A stretch of DNA of 64,000 bases from Gymnorhina tibicen. Lineage: Eukaryota > Chordata > Aves > Passeriformes > Artamidae. A program made the translations under genes and the position numbers. Each line of letters starts with the position of its first letter. The first letter of the stretch is position 1. Of the stretch, positions 48,781-62,320 are shown in pieces. The stretch spans positions 434,001 through 498,000 of the forward strand of contig VXAZ01009672.1 of the NCBI GenBank assembly GCA_013399875.1, given 5' to 3'. Below the pieces are notes generated by a model. The model saw only the letters and a program-made list of their open reading frames with translations, searched no databases and was not told the origin of the DNA.

Positions 48781-50164
48781 ATAGTATATTTGCTTTGTAC
48801 ACTTTGAAATTTTGGGACCTTAAATTACCTTAATGTTTAATTCTCAGTTCCTGAAATTCTGCTTCTACCGTTTGTTTATTAGCAGCAGCCACATCTGAGT
48901 TAAGCTGCAGGCAATCATGTTAGCCAGGTTCTTTGAATACCATCCATACTTTGTTCTTAGTTGTAGAAATATTTATCATCTTTCCAACAAACTTTTTGAT
49001 ATTTACAAATGGAATAACTATCTCATTCTCTCAAACATCCACAGTAAACATCTGCCAAAGGAAGATTACTACCCTTTGTCAAAGTGCCTATAAAGAACTG
49101 AGTCTTTTATGAAGAAGGGCCTTGGTATTTTAGACTGCACTCTTAGTCTTCACTACACTGATGCTCCTCATTAATTAGTTACCACTGAATGTTCCTCATG
49201 TCTGCATTGTCTGTGGTAAAACAATTCTGGCAGGAAAGAGATAAAATCTTTGCTTTTACCTTTTTCAGCCAATTACAAACCAGCTTCAAAGTTGAGCAAG
49301 AACTGACAAAACATACTGATAGGATTGGGGCAGAGGTGTCTGGTAACTGACTAGTCCTCTCCGTGGCATTTATTCAAACAGAGGACAAATACAATTTATG
49401 CAGAAGCAATGCAGATATTGATCTCACAGCTCCAGTGATATGACCCAGCATTGTACTGACCTTGAAGGAAAGAGAGCTTTCCAGCAGAATTTTTGTCAAA
49501 CCTGTTTACAGTTATAAATTGCATTTCAACAAAACCATTGTTCATTACAGTTTATTGTTTTTAATTAAATTTCCACAAATAATACAAAAAACCACCCCAA
49601 GTCCACTTCTAAAGCTGCCATTAAACTCCTGAGAATTCTGCTTTTCCATGTTTTCAACTAAAGTCAGCTCATACTGCCAGAAAGGAACAGTTACTGAATT
49701 TCCATGCTGAGTTTGCTGCTGTCAACATGTTTGGTCATATAAACAAGTTAACTGAAAAATCACCCGTGTTAAAAACAGGATCCTTCTGTCCATATAGATG
49801 GTCCAAGAGAAACATCTCAGAGAGTGACTGCTCCATCCTCATGAGAGGAGTGATTTAAAAAAAAATTTCCACTAATTCTCTCCTTCAGTGGTACTTATGT
49901 GAAGCAAGTCAGTAACACCATAGAATTATTTTGAAGAGATTTAGTTATTGTCTCTTCTGAGATTCCCAGTTTCTAGGCTGTACCTATCTTGCTCTAGACT
50001 GTAAAATGCATTTTCCAGAAACATAACTTTCTTTTACTAAACAAATAGTGAAAGAACTCAGTTCATATCAGGCCTTTTCCCAAATTCAAAGGATCCCAAC
50101 TTTTTTGCATAGACCAGGATGGGGGTTTGGAGGAGGTAGACAGCATATTGTTTAAGATTTGCAG

Positions 50165-50310
50165 AATCTAACCTTTCAAAAAACAAAAACAAAGACAAAA
50201 ACAACAACAACAACAAAAACCAAACCAAACAAACCCCAAAACCCCCAAACAAACAAACAAAAAATGAACCCTCCACCCACCCAAAAACCAAACCAAACAA
50301 AAAAGTTTAT
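50165..50310. repeat. A/C-only low-complexity tract
   Basis: About 145 bp made almost entirely of A and C on the plus strand ('aaaac', 'aac', 'caaa' units), with very few G or T. The opposite strand is therefore T/G only. Confidence 0.85.
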
Positions 50311-53300
50311 GTGTGTGTCTTTTAGGAACCTCTTCCCTCTGTCCTGTTAGAGCTTAGGAATTAGCCCATAGTTGCTAACATTAAAATGTACTGCAAGAGG
50401 CATATGTGTAAGATATCCACCCATATAATGTGTGGGTTGATAGGTTCTTAGTCACAGAAATGTCTGCATAGATTCCTAAAAAACAGAACTTACCTGAGGC
50501 AATGGGAAATCACTGTCAGAGGCAGGCTGAATGACAGAAGTACCTGATGGCTTATCCAAGCTCCAGACCTGTAGAGAACCTCGTTACCCATTGAAGTGCC
50601 CGATGTCAGCTCAGCTGTCACAAGTGCACACTGTCAGCTCAACCAAGAGGCCGGCATGAGAGGGGAGGCTTTCATATAAATGTCATCAATTGGAAGTAAA
50701 TCTTCATCCTCATCTGTATGGAGGGCTCCTGTTGTTGTCCTGTTGTGTATCTTTAGTGAAAGATAAAACTCAGTTCACTGTAATTGTGAAACTTTTAAGT
50801 ACTCACCTAGCCTTGTACCTGAATTTGCCTTTTTCTGAAGCCCATGCGAGAGGTCTGTACCAGAAATCAGCACAGAGACCCAGAACGATTCGAACATTTG
50901 AACAGAGATGTTAACAGCAGCTGATGGTTATTCTCAAAGGGAAAATTTCAATAATTTATTAGTAAGTAAGTATTTGCATTTCATTTAACAAAAGCATATT
51001 AAGCAGTATTTGCAAATCTTTAAAGCAAAAGGCATTACATTTTTTCCTTTCTGTGCAGAATTTTTAAGTTGCTGCTCTTTGCTATATAAAATGAAATTTC
51101 AGTAATGCCTACTCTCATACTCTGTCATATAATTCCAAGTGAATATTTAAATGTCTCTAGCTTAGCACATTTATTACTGCATTTGTTGGCATTCTTAAAG
51201 AGGGGAAACGTCCACTTTTCCACACAAATGTGTGCTTGGTTTGCCTTTCACCAACAGACTGTACATAAAGTCATCATAACAACATAGAAGTCCTGGGAGG
51301 GTAAAGAAATATGCTGCTATGAGACTGTAGCAAGTTTAAGTGCATCCAAATAAACTTCTTCACATGAAAAAGTATCTGGCCTAAATTAGTGTGTCACTGT
51401 ACGTGCATTTCTGCACTGCTTTGTTTAATAGGACTTAGAGCACCTCCACTCTAAAATGATGCCTCTACATAGTGCAGAGCTTGTTTGCCAGGAGTTTATA
51501 GTGTTCTGGGTAACTATTACCAGTTGAAATGTTTCACCAGAGAATCCAGTGCATAAATGATGATGTTGCAATGGATTGTGAAGCAAAATTAAACCTATCC
51601 TGATCTGGGTGTTGAAAGAGAGGTTACAATTTCAAGGTTTTTTCATCTTCTGTCACTTTTTTTTCAGTAGCTAGATACTATAATTCTCAGGTTGTTGCAC
51701 ATTTTTGAAGTGCTAGTTCTGAGTGCTCTGTCAAAACAGCCTCTGAAGCAGTGGAAAATCTTATCTTGGTAAAATTAGGCAGCCTGATACTTTTCTGGAG
51801 TGGCTTCACACAGTGAAAATGCTTGGAAACTTGGTTAGCCAGGACTGGACTGGTGGGTGAGAACAGCCACCCTAACCCAGGAGGATCAGAAAGAACAGCA
51901 GAACAGAAAGTGTAGATGCTCCTTCTCTGGAAATCTGCACAAATAAGGCTCCCAAAAACTACCAATGTTAGCCAGCAACACAAAAGTTTTGTCACTGTAG
52001 AAAAGTCTGTGACAGCTGCGAGTTCTCCTTTCCCCAGCTGTGTGGAGTGATGGTAAACCAGTCTTTTGGGGCTATTGTCATTGATAGCAAGTGGAGATTA
52101 TTAGCAAAGAGTTCAGGTTTGAATGCTCTCAAAATTGAGTAGGTGAGATCCTTTGACAAGACCCACATGCCTATTATTCTCCCGCACCCCAATCTAGGCA
52201 TCATCTTCAGAGGATGTCCTACAAATTCGGGTAAATCCCTCTGGCAGCTTCTTTTGTTATTGCAGAGTAGCCGAAATCTAACCTGAAACCACTATCAATT
52301 TTACCCTCAAGACATCTGGGCTAATTTCTAATTCTCTAGCTTATGAAACCATTTTCTTGAGAGAATTCTATAGTCCAAGTAGCTGAAAAATTACTTAAGT
52401 GCTTGAAACAGTTTTATGACAACTCCTTGGCATGCCCTGAGGCCTCTGCTGTCTAAATGGTGGCATGAGTGTTTTCCTCTGATTTAGAATGTTCCTCACC
52501 CTGTCTGATTTCTCCTGGCAGGCCTTCATGTGAAAAAGAATCGCACTTCATAGGCTTGGTGCAAATGGGGCAGAAATAACCACTACGCAAAGTGCTGAGA
52601 GTTCAAGAACATTCTTCTAACTTGTCCTCTATCTGATTTGTTTAGATTGTTTTCCCAAATAAATGAAAGAGGAAGTGTGTATGTATCTATATTAATTGCA
52701 CAATTTCAAAAACAAGTACATAGACAGACCTCTTTTAGACATTGAAACTCTATATATATTGGGACAGTTGGCACTTGGGTAATGGAAATTGGGTTCTGAT
52801 GAAGGGAAAAGGTACAGTGTTAGCTCACCCCTTATCAAACAATGGGAATCTTCATAGGCATAAGTTAGGACAAACTTTTCATCCATGTGAAAAGCTTTCT
52901 TCAGAGGTCACACCAGAAAACTGAGGCTCAAGGCAAGCAGCCTTCATGCGTTCAGTCACTAACATTCCTTCCCCTCTCCAGAAGCTCTGAGAGAAGGGAA
53001 AATCCCAAAGGGCAGCCTTGGCAGTGTATGTTCAACTCTAAAGGAGGCTCTTGTATATCTGGTACATTAATATGAAGCACGGAAGTGGCCTGTTCAGAAC
53101 CACTAGGAATATTTGCTGTGATCCTGTCTATGGAAGTGTCCCTTTTAGCTGTCAGAAAAATGATGGGGAAGCAGTACCTGTCCAGGCAGCTCCACAATGA
53201 CACTATGGGATTATGACAAGTCCCGCACTCAGATGTGCTCATTGCCTAAGCCTTATTTGCAGACTGACAGGCACTGAGTATGTGAGATAATAAATTTAAT

Positions 53301-56300
53301 AGCACAGTGATACAACAAGTATTAATGGAATTTATCATCTATGCAACTACAAGTGTCTTACAGGATCTAGGCAATCTGAAATATCTGAAAGTTTGTGATT
53401 CTAAATGAGCTATCTATTTCACTTTACAAGCCTGAGCATCTAGTAAATGCTCAGAGCTATAACCAAATCTCAGTTGATTTATTCCAGCTCTTTTGTTGAT
53501 GGTGGTTTGGCTTGGGTTTTTTCCCTTTTTTCCCTTTACACTACAGCTGATTACTCCTGTTTTTGAAAACTTAACTTGTCTCCTGAATTTCCTGTTCTTT
53601 TCTACATTACCTTCTTTCTTCAGAAGAACTGCATGTAGTAGGAGGTAGAAATGGGATGTTACAGGACAGTGTTGGTAACAGGGAGGAGATGTATATGTAT
53701 AGTTTAATCTTTGGATATGAGACTGGTACTCAAGCAAGACGGGAAAAAAAGCCTCTTTTGGTTATTGAGTATGGGGATTAGATAATGTTTCAAAATGCAC
53801 TCTGAATGGGAAAAAGCCAAGGATGGGGGATGTGTTTCATGCTAAGAGAGTTATTCTGCTTATAGCTGTTCGTGATTTTTTAATCAGGTAGTTTTAAGTA
53901 CTTATAGCAATTCTGGGAGCATGCTTCCAGCAAAATGAGCCATCTTACCACAAAAAAAAAATCATATATATTTTACATTGCTGTAATTTATTATTTTTTT
54001 AAAACAGTGTAATTATTTCTAATATGATGAATGTAAATAAGACTGACATGGACCCATAACTCTTTCATATAAAGTCATATAAACTGACCTGGACATATAT
54101 GAATCCTACCACTGTTGTCCCATATTTTGCTGGCTTACATCTATCTTTGCTTCTCATGTTAAGAACACATTCAAGGTGACCTCACGAACATGTCCTCCTT
54201 CCAGTGTCCACTTCCATGAGTTGTTTGGGGCTACAGTTGAACCTTTTAGACTGCTAAAACTGAGAAAACAGGCAAGATAGAAGTCTGGTGTGGGCCACAC
54301 TATCACTTGCACTTTCTTCTCATGCTTATGGCTTCAGTGATTGAGGACCCTTTTCCTGTTTTGTTTAAATGCTTCCTTAGAGTTCACTAACAGTTCACAG
54401 GCATTGTGCTTGCTGATTTTGCACAGTCCCATCAGGAGACACTGGCTTTTTTGCTCTCTGGGAAGGGCAGCAATTTCCATCTTTTCAAAAGCTACCACAA
54501 TGTATAGTCTTCCAAGTGCAAAAAGAATAGATGCAGAAAAGCATTCCCAAAGCCCATTCCAGCAGTATTCCAAAGCTAACTAACTGTAGTGTATCAAAGA
54601 AAAAAACCAAACAAACCAAATCCATCTGATAGTATCAGAGGCAAAAAACAACCATAAATTGTAGAAGCTCAGCTTCCATCACACACATCCTCTAGTGAAC
54701 CACTGTAGAAAGAAGTCCTATCTGGCCTTTTTATGAATCTTGCAGTGATGAATGGTTATAGATATAGCAGAGACCTGAGGAAATGGCAGCCCACCGTGTT
54801 TTTCATACATTTCTCTCTGGCTGCCTCACTGGTGATGACATGCTATGCAGCACCTGGGCTCCTCATTGAGTCTCTGTCTCAGGGCCCAGAAGCTGCAGTG
54901 CAGCACATGCAGAGTTTTCCTTGTGCTCCCTCCCTACCTACAACCTCATTCCAGCAGTGCCATGTTAGCACATGATCTGACTTGATAGTTTGACTGACTG
55001 GAGAAAGGGGAGACCTGTTCTCATACAGAAGGCCCAGCCCACCCTCCTGCCCATCTGCAGCAGTAGTAACAACTATCCTGTAATAATAAAAAATGCAAAT
55101 AAAATAAAAACCCTGAACTGCAGGCAATGTAAATCACTTCACCACCTTGTTTCCACTCATTGCAAAAGATCCTATCATGACTTCTGCCAGGTGCTGAAAA
55201 AATAATTCAAAAAATACTGAGAAAATATACTTCGATAACTAATTAAGTGGGGATGCCTCATATTAATGTAAAATGAATTTCCATGGAATTTTACTAGCTT
55301 GTGCCACATTGCAAGTATCCAGCCTTGTCAGAGCCCCTGTATTTGTTGAAAGGGTTAGAAGACAAGGTGTGAGAGGTTCCAGCTAAACAAGGGAAACCTG
55401 CTTTGGCCTGTAGCTGAAGCTAAGATAAAGATAGTTCTGACTGCTGGAGGGCTCAAGATCCTAATCAACCCTCACCCCTTTAATTAGCATGAAGCAGCTC
55501 ATGAGCTGCAGCTTACAGAGTTGGGCCACAGACAGTCACAGGAATAGTCAGCTTGCTCCTGATCAGGAATGGCATAAACATTACCCTGGGGCTTCCTGCG
55601 GTCGCAGGTTTGGCATTGCCTGAACAAGCTCTGCAATGTAAACAGAGGATTGTAATTTATTTAGCAACATTGTACAGCAAGATGCAGTACACTGGCACAC
55701 CAGGTGAAGTATGTTTCCCACATCTGCAGTTGTTCAAGGGTTAAGATTCAAAAAATGTAGTTTAAATGAAGACATTTACCAGCCTTGTCCTTCTAAGAAT
55801 TAATCTGGTCTTTGATATATGTCATTCAAGTTTGTCTATATTGGAGCAAAGCAAATTTCTCCTTTTTAGTGCCTGTGCTTCATTTCCACAGGAGCTAGGA
55901 ATGCTCAACACCTCTAAAAACCTGCTCTCCCGCATCTGGAAAAAAGTACATAAATATTTCTGTCTCTGTAGACTGTGTTTTAGATTGGTCTGAAGCCATG
56001 ACATTTCTTAAAGAAAGAAAACATTCAGAAAGAAAAAATTTTGAAGTTGGCTTCAATAATTTAATGTTTCAATACATTCATATTCCATTTTGATACAAAT
56101 ATAAATTTTGAGCTTAATATACTGATGCAAACTTTAATAAAGTCTAAAATAAGTCCAGTGAAATGACAGCTGAAATAAAGTGCCAATATTGGCAAAATGA
56201 AACACGTCATAACAAGAAACCCAAGTCAATTTGTTTCAGGATTCTTATATAAATTTGATAATGTTTGATAAATTCTTGTATTTTTGAGTTAAAAATTTAT

Positions 56301-57803
56301 CCAAAATTACCCTGCTCCTATAAAATGTTTAAATATCAGTGAAATACTCTGCAGCAGGAATCACGCTATCAAAATACATTTAGTAATTCTAATTACATTA
56401 ATTAATAAACTATGAAAAAATGTGCGAATATTATTAAGATGAAAAGTGTTCTGTAAAATAAAGGTTAGAACATATCAGTGGCAAATAAGATGAAGGAGAA
56501 AATATTTATTCTTCAATGCAACCACAAATGGAGAAAAAATACTATGATATAAATTTAGAAAAAACCATTTGTATGAGCTGTTTGCAGGTGTTTCCATTCC
56601 TTGCCTATTTTCTAATATACCCTTAGGTCAGGATGACTGCACTGTTCATGTGAATAATGACAGGAATGTAAAACGCTTTCTACCAACTCCCTGAGTCAAC
56701 TACCCCTTTCATATTTCTTAAGGCTTTCATCCTTCCTTCCTTCGCATGGATACTTCTGCCACTTTTCCAATACTCTGCTGAAGTTATAAAACCACATTTG
56801 TTGTGGCACTGTGAGTCAGCAGAACTCGCTGAGCAGTTCCCACTGCACAGGGCTCCAGGGCTGGTTCACAGAAAGCATCATCATAGAAGCATCATCTGCA
56901 CCTCACTTCAGGACTGCAGGTACTGCCAACCCCTCTGTGAAGGACATAGTTATTGTAAAGGCCACGCTTTCCCTTCTTGGAGAGACAGAGAAAAATGTTC
57001 AGGCTGAAATGCTGATCGTTTCAGATGAAGGGGAAAAACAAAAACGGGGAAATGATACTTGTGCTTTGAGACAGCACAGTAAATCAGACTGAAAGATTCT
57101 TCCTCTGAAATGAAGCATAGAACAGCTGCCTCAGTATTTAGGGATGCATAATCCAAAAATTAGAATGTCAGCTCATGCTTGCATTGCCTGCCTTCTGCCT
57201 CCTGCAAAAGAAAGTTAAATAAGAAATAGCTGTTATTGAAAACTCTGTTTAATCCCTACAGATACTTGCAAATGCTGAAAGAAGGAAGATACTTGGTTTT
57301 GCAGGAAGACTCATGTTTACCTGGAATCTTTTCTCTGTGAAAGATGTACTGACCTACCGCTTTTAGTACCACCAATAGGAAATGTAAGTAGCTGTGTAAA
57401 ACTGTTCCTCCCTAGGAACCCAAAATCCCACGGCGCATCCACGGGCCACGCCCCCGGGCCCCCCGGCCGGGCCAGGCCCAGAACGGGGCGCTGTCTCTTT
57501 AAGGCGGAGGCGCGGGCGCCCCCTGGCGGCGGTGACGCGGAGCCCGCGGGGCGGGCGCGGCCCCTCGGTGCTGCGGCGGGGCGGGAGCGTCCCGGTGCCC
57601 GCCCCGCGAGGTGGGTGGGAGCGGAGTGCAGGGGACGGCCCGGAGGAGGAGGAAGTGGAGGCGGCTGCGAATAGCGGGCAAATGGGGAGCTGAGCGGCTG
57701 CAGCAGCAGCACCAACACCACCACCACCGCGGCCGCGCAGCAGCGGCGGCGGCGACGACGACGAGTGGGCACGGAGGCGAGCTCGGCCACCCCTTTAATT
57801 AGC

Positions 57804-57884
57804 NNNNNNNNNNNNNNNNNNNNNNNNNNNNNNNNNNNNNNNNNNNNNNNNNNNNNNNNNNNNNNNNNNNNNNNNNNNNNNNNN
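57804..57884. other. Assembly gap (81 N)
   Basis: A run of N between the presumed noncoding ITPK1 exon and the ATG-bearing exon, in a GC-rich island. Confidence 1.
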
Positions 57885-57926
57885 GCGGGGAACCGGCTGA
57901 TCCTCCTTTCTCTGCTTCTCTTCCAG

Positions 57927-58010
57927 CCGTCTCTTGGCAGGCGCCGAGTGCGAGCGTCAGCCGCGCTGCCCCGCCGCCCCGGACTGGTCCCCTGCTCGCG
58001 GGGCGGCACC
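57927..58010 (+). other. ITPK1: ITPK1 5'UTR part of the first coding exon
   Basis: A pyrimidine tract and CAG (acceptor TCTCTTCCAG, ending 57926) suggest that an upstream noncoding exon is spliced here. The 84 bases to the ATG are GC-rich. Confidence 0.6.
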
Positions 58011-58105
58011 ATGCAGACCTTCCTGAAGGGGAAGCGGGTGGGATACTGGCTGAGCGAGAAGAAGATCAGGAAACTGAATTTCCAGGCCTTCGCCGAGCTG
58101 TGCCG
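58011..58105 (+). CDS. ITPK1: ITPK1, inositol-tetrakisphosphate 1-kinase (first coding exon)
   Basis: ATG at 58011 in good context (GGCACCATGC). The exon encodes 31 residues starting MQTFLKGKRVGYWLSEKK and ending NFQAFAELC, plus two bases of an Arg codon, then donor GTAAGG at 58106. This is nearly identical to the vertebrate ITPK1 N-terminus (human about 414 aa); one Lys/Arg exchange is visible (KKIRKLNF). Family knowledge: an ATP-grasp kinase that phosphorylates inositol 3,4,5,6-tetrakisphosphate and 1,3,4-trisphosphate in higher inositol phosphate synthesis. The ATP-grasp catalytic part lies in later exons beyond the window. Confidence 0.95.
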
Positions 58106-61076
58106 GTAAGGAGGCGGCCCTCGCCGCGGGAAGCGCCGGGGCGGTCGCCGGGGCAGGCGGCGGCCCCGGGATGGGGCTGGGGCTGCTCCGTGTTCGGCCG
58201 TGGCCCGCGCCGCCCTCGGGCGTACCGCACTCGGTGCGTGGCTCCGCCGAGACGGCTCTGCCCGCCTGGACCGGGGCCGCAGGGATCGCAGTGTCCCGGG
58301 CACCCCGCCCCGCTGCCGCCGGGCCGGGCTAAGCCTCCTGCCTCCCTCTCACCTGGGCGCTGCCGGTCGCTCCAGGGAAGCACTATCCGGGATAGTGCAG
58401 CGTCCCCGTGGGTGTGCGAGGGCCCGGCACAGCCCTACGTTACTGCCTGCCTGGGTACGTTTCTGCCCCCTGCTTCCCGAGAGGTCTCTGGTATTCCCGT
58501 TGAAATAGTGTAATTTGGGATCTCTGCGGACCTTCTTACGAAGCCGAGTTATTATTAGAAAGAGTCAAATGTCTGGAGATAACTTTCCTTCAAGTTGTGT
58601 GAAAACACGTAAAATTAGGGTCTACAAATCCCCGAGTAAGCCTGTTTTCATTTGGGATGTGAATAAGATAACTGAAGATGGTATAACTGCGTCTATTTTG
58701 TGCTGTCCCAGAGGTAAAGGTTAGTTTGATAAGCTGTAATTAGACTTTATCTGTATAGCTTAGAGGATAATTTATGCAGTACATTACACAATTTTATTAT
58801 TTAATTGGGAGTTTAAACTCCATTCGGGTCCAAGGTCTTGTGACATGTGCATTACAGCTTCTGATACTGAATAACAGCTTTTTCTTAATTCATTCTAATA
58901 GTAAGTTTATAACAAGGATACTAAATCCATTTTGATAATTGAAAAATATGCTGCAAACTTTACAGAATATATTGTATGGGATGTCAAATACATTTTATTT
59001 AAAGCATATCATGCTAAAAACACCAGTCCCTGTGAAATTTCTGTTGACAGCACTTGCTTCTTTTTGTAAAGATGAAGGAGGCAAAACAGAAAACTATTTC
59101 AAGAAAATGACAGAAGCTTTTACATCAGCTTTTGTACTTGGCATTCTGTATCCCCTCCGTCAAACTTAAGCAAAATTTACTAGACTTTTTTGGAAGTATA
59201 GAAAGGGCCACAAGTTCTGGTTTAATGTCTAATTTCATGTGACTCTCTAAGCAAAATTCTTGTTGATGGATAATGCTAGGTTTTGCCCTTGTGTGAGATT
59301 TTAGGTTAGTTTTTGTGATGCTCAAAAATACACTTTTACCTCCATTAGGCATATGAAAAATGTAATTTTTAGGGCCTTGAGGTTTGGTATAGGCTGTTTT
59401 TCATGCCTGGAAACGACAGTGGATCTCAGAAAATCCGTTAAAAACTTCTTGGTATTATGTACAGTACACTGTTATATTTAGGAATCTCCAAGACTGACTT
59501 TTTGGCCTCCATTGTCCTTGTTTCTCTTTTTGACTAAGTGCTTTGCATCACTTCTCGCTACCTCAGAAATTCCTTACACTTGTGTTACATAACATGGATC
59601 TACAATTTCTTTGTGTACTGTACAAACTTATTAATAGTTTTGGGTCCTCATGGTGCTGAGAAAATTGACCCCAAAGTGTCTCTCTTGCTGCACTTTACTA
59701 ATTTCTTGGTAAAAATTAGGCTACCTCGTCCTGTACAGGCTAAGCTCAATTTGAATACCATTTACAGACGCTGGATAGAGATGGCTGTTCATACATGCTT
59801 TGGTACTTTTAAAAGCATTATTAGCATTTCTGTATAAGCAGAGTTAAGTGCTTGGTTTAAGTATCAGTACAGTCATTGGAGCACATTCTGCTGATATCTT
59901 GGATGCTCTGTTTCCATTCCCAGTAACTTCTATTGACACCAAAGGGAAGCTGCATTCATTTAGGCAAAGATTTCAAGAGTTTATGGATAATATCTACTTG
60001 ATAACTTGTGTGTAAACTTTTTACTTCTTGCCACAGAAGAAGTCATGCCAAACTCAACGAACATCTTACTAGAAATCTTGTGTATAGTGAAAAACAAGAC
60101 AAACATACTCATTCCTGTACAGTGACTCATGTGTTAGAGTGGACTATGTGTCTGTCTGTCTACTCTATGTGCTTTATGGTGACTGCTACTTGAAATTTAT
60201 TTGCCTGTTGCCTAGGGATATACTTTCTGGATGACTACAAAGTTCAGATTTGTTTGTCTAGGTTTGTAATGAAGCAGTTATATAGTCTGGGAAAGTAAAA
60301 GGAGCCTCCTAAATGAACTCCTGAAGCATGTTGGGTTTAAATCAGGGGTATTATTAGGATAAAGAGAATCTTCATTTCATTACAGTTTGCCAGGGCAGTC
60401 ACTTCTTGTGCACAGCACTGACATCTGAAAGAGGTCATGGACAGACATTTGAAATCTGTTCAAAACATTCTCTGAGAGATAGAGTCTAGGTGCTGGACCG
60501 CTTAAAGCGTGGCTCCAGGTTTTAGGTTAGATCGTCTGAACTGAAAGGAGACATGAGCCAGTGTGAGTGGACCAGCAGTTCAGGTGCAGCTTTGAGGCAT
60601 AGGTAGCCCTGCCTTCAGCTTTCTGCTCCACAAACATTGGGCAGGAACCTTAAATACTTTCCTCGTGTTTGTATCCATCTTGAAACTTCCTGTATGACTG
60701 ACATGGGAGCTGTCCTGCCTGAACATAGTGTCTTGGGACTTTTACCTAATCTTTTTATCTACGAGGGAATCTTCCTTTTATCAAAGGCCTTTGAGTTCAT
60801 CTGCACATTTGGTCCTCACTGTGACAGACTAGATATGTCCTACCTGAGCTGTATTCTTAGTAGAGCATAGCTTTGTAGAGATAAAGGTAGTGCCTGTGTT
60901 TGTATCTACCTTCACATTTATAGCCCAGACCAGCGATCCCAAATTGTTGAGTTGCAGCCCAGCACAGATCTTAGTGCTTCTGCATCTCCTTGGGGCTTCT
61001 GAGCAGAGTGGTGAGCAAAAAGGCAGTGTTTTTTAACAGGTCTGTTGCAGAGAGTCAGTGATCCCTGAATAGTGCC

Positions 61077-61160
61077 TTACAGAGCTGTTGACCTGGAGGA
61101 TAGAGCACTTGGCCTGTCACCTGGGAAGCCTGGTTTCAAGCCTGCAGCTGATATCTCCCA
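61077..61160 (+). repeat. Probable tRNA-derived SINE head
   Basis: 'gaggatagagcacttgg' resembles the D-arm/A-box part of a tRNA and 'ctggtttcaagcc' resembles a B box (9 of 11 matches to GGTTCRANNCC). The spacing of about 30 bp fits a tRNA-derived SINE. No cloverleaf can be drawn, so it is not a tRNA gene. The family is not identified. Confidence 0.5.
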
Positions 61161-62320
61161 AGGGAGACCAAACCTGAAGATGAGCCAAGCTCACTCTGAT
61201 CCTCTGGCTGAACCTGCCACTGTGTATAGAGAGGAATGTGACTTTCCTCCCCAGTGCCAGGTTAGTCATTCTCTCTGCTATGTCTGAAGCACCGTGGCAG
61301 GGGCATTCCTTTGGGATGAGGCGTGTCTTCAGTTCTGGTCTGTTTCCTGAGGTGGTTTTTGGTTTTGCCCAGCAGCTCTTTTTCTGTATGAGCTGCTTTG
61401 TAAGCTGGCATTGGAGCAAGACTTTCATGTTCTGTTCTGTGCATCGGTACAGTTTCAGTGGTGAGAAGAGAGTTTCTGTCTCAGCCTTGCTGATAGGAAG
61501 GCATTCCTGTTTGAGTTGTGATACGGGGTTGAGCTCTTTTGTGTGGAACAGGGCACTTGGTACATGTTTCTTATACTGTCAGTGAATTTATTAGTCAGGC
61601 AATTTACTACTATTGCCAAGTTGTCCTGTGCTTTTAGTAAAGCTGCTAGAACACCATGCTTTGTGTTGCACTTGGAATTATCTGCATTCCAGCATATATG
61701 CTGTGGCTGCAGTTCCCTGAGTGTAGGGTCCTTGTGGGACCGCAGTGTGAAAATGTCTGGTTTGTGCATCTCAAACAGACTTTCTTGTGAGCCTTTATGT
61801 TCTGCTCCTCTAAGGTGGTATAGTCTCAGAGCTTTAGGTTGCTGTCTGTTGTCAAAATATAGAGTATTTAGTTCCTACTGAAAAGTAAAGCAAGGTTTCT
61901 AGGCACTCCTAACTGAGAATTTAGGAGCCTGTGATATAAGTGTGTAGTTTTGATGTTGTCATGTGTCCCTGCTGCTGCTGAAAGGAACAGTTCCTCCTTT
62001 CTCTAGCTCCTTGGTCTCATCCTCTGTCTCAAGCTGGGTTTAATGGTTATGCAGTTGGCAAAGACTCTCAATCCAATCAGTTCCATGCTCATCACATTGA
62101 CCTTGGAATGGCTGTCACTGTGCAGGTGCATGAGCACTAATATGAGGTTAGGGAAATGGAGGTGCCACATTCCATTATAGAGATGGGAGAGCTGTTGTGT
62201 GAATATCAGATGGTGGTAAGGACTTGGATGCCCACGTTATCATTTAAAATGTTCGTGCTGACGGGTCTCTGTGGACGTTGTGAATAAAAAGACTCCTGTT
62301 CATGCCATATGACGAGTGGC

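Larger units (their letters stand above)
44959..57400. other. Gene-poor interval between LYSET and ITPK1
   Basis: 12.4 kb with no supportable coding exon. It holds low-complexity tracts (48660-48780 AT-rich; 50165-50310 A/C-rich), a repeat candidate at 47020-47430, and otherwise unremarkable AT-rich DNA. The longest frame (51687-51995, minus) begins with a hydrophobic stretch but shows no family resemblance and has no regulatory context. Confidence 0.65.
57420..58480 (+). promoter_or_regulatory. ITPK1: CpG island and promoter of ITPK1
   Basis: About 1 kb of very GC-rich, CpG-dense DNA surrounds the ITPK1 start. A CCAAT box (ACCAATAGG, about 57370) lies just upstream of the island. Within the presumed 5' exon, triplet-rich sequence (CAG, CAC, CGG and GAC runs, 57697-57763) precedes the gap. 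The exact start site is not determinable. Confidence 0.75.

Noticed and set aside
51687..51995. 102-codon minus frame with a hydrophobic N-terminus
   Set aside because: It looks a little like a signal peptide, but there is no promoter context, splice support or known family. Probably chance.
57317..58303. 328-codon minus frame over the ITPK1 island
   Set aside because: It runs through the 81-base gap and is Arg/Pro-rich from GC bias, antisense to ITPK1 exon 1.
61077..61160. A functional tRNA gene
   Set aside because: A- and B-box-like parts are present, but no acceptor stem or anticodon arm can be paired.
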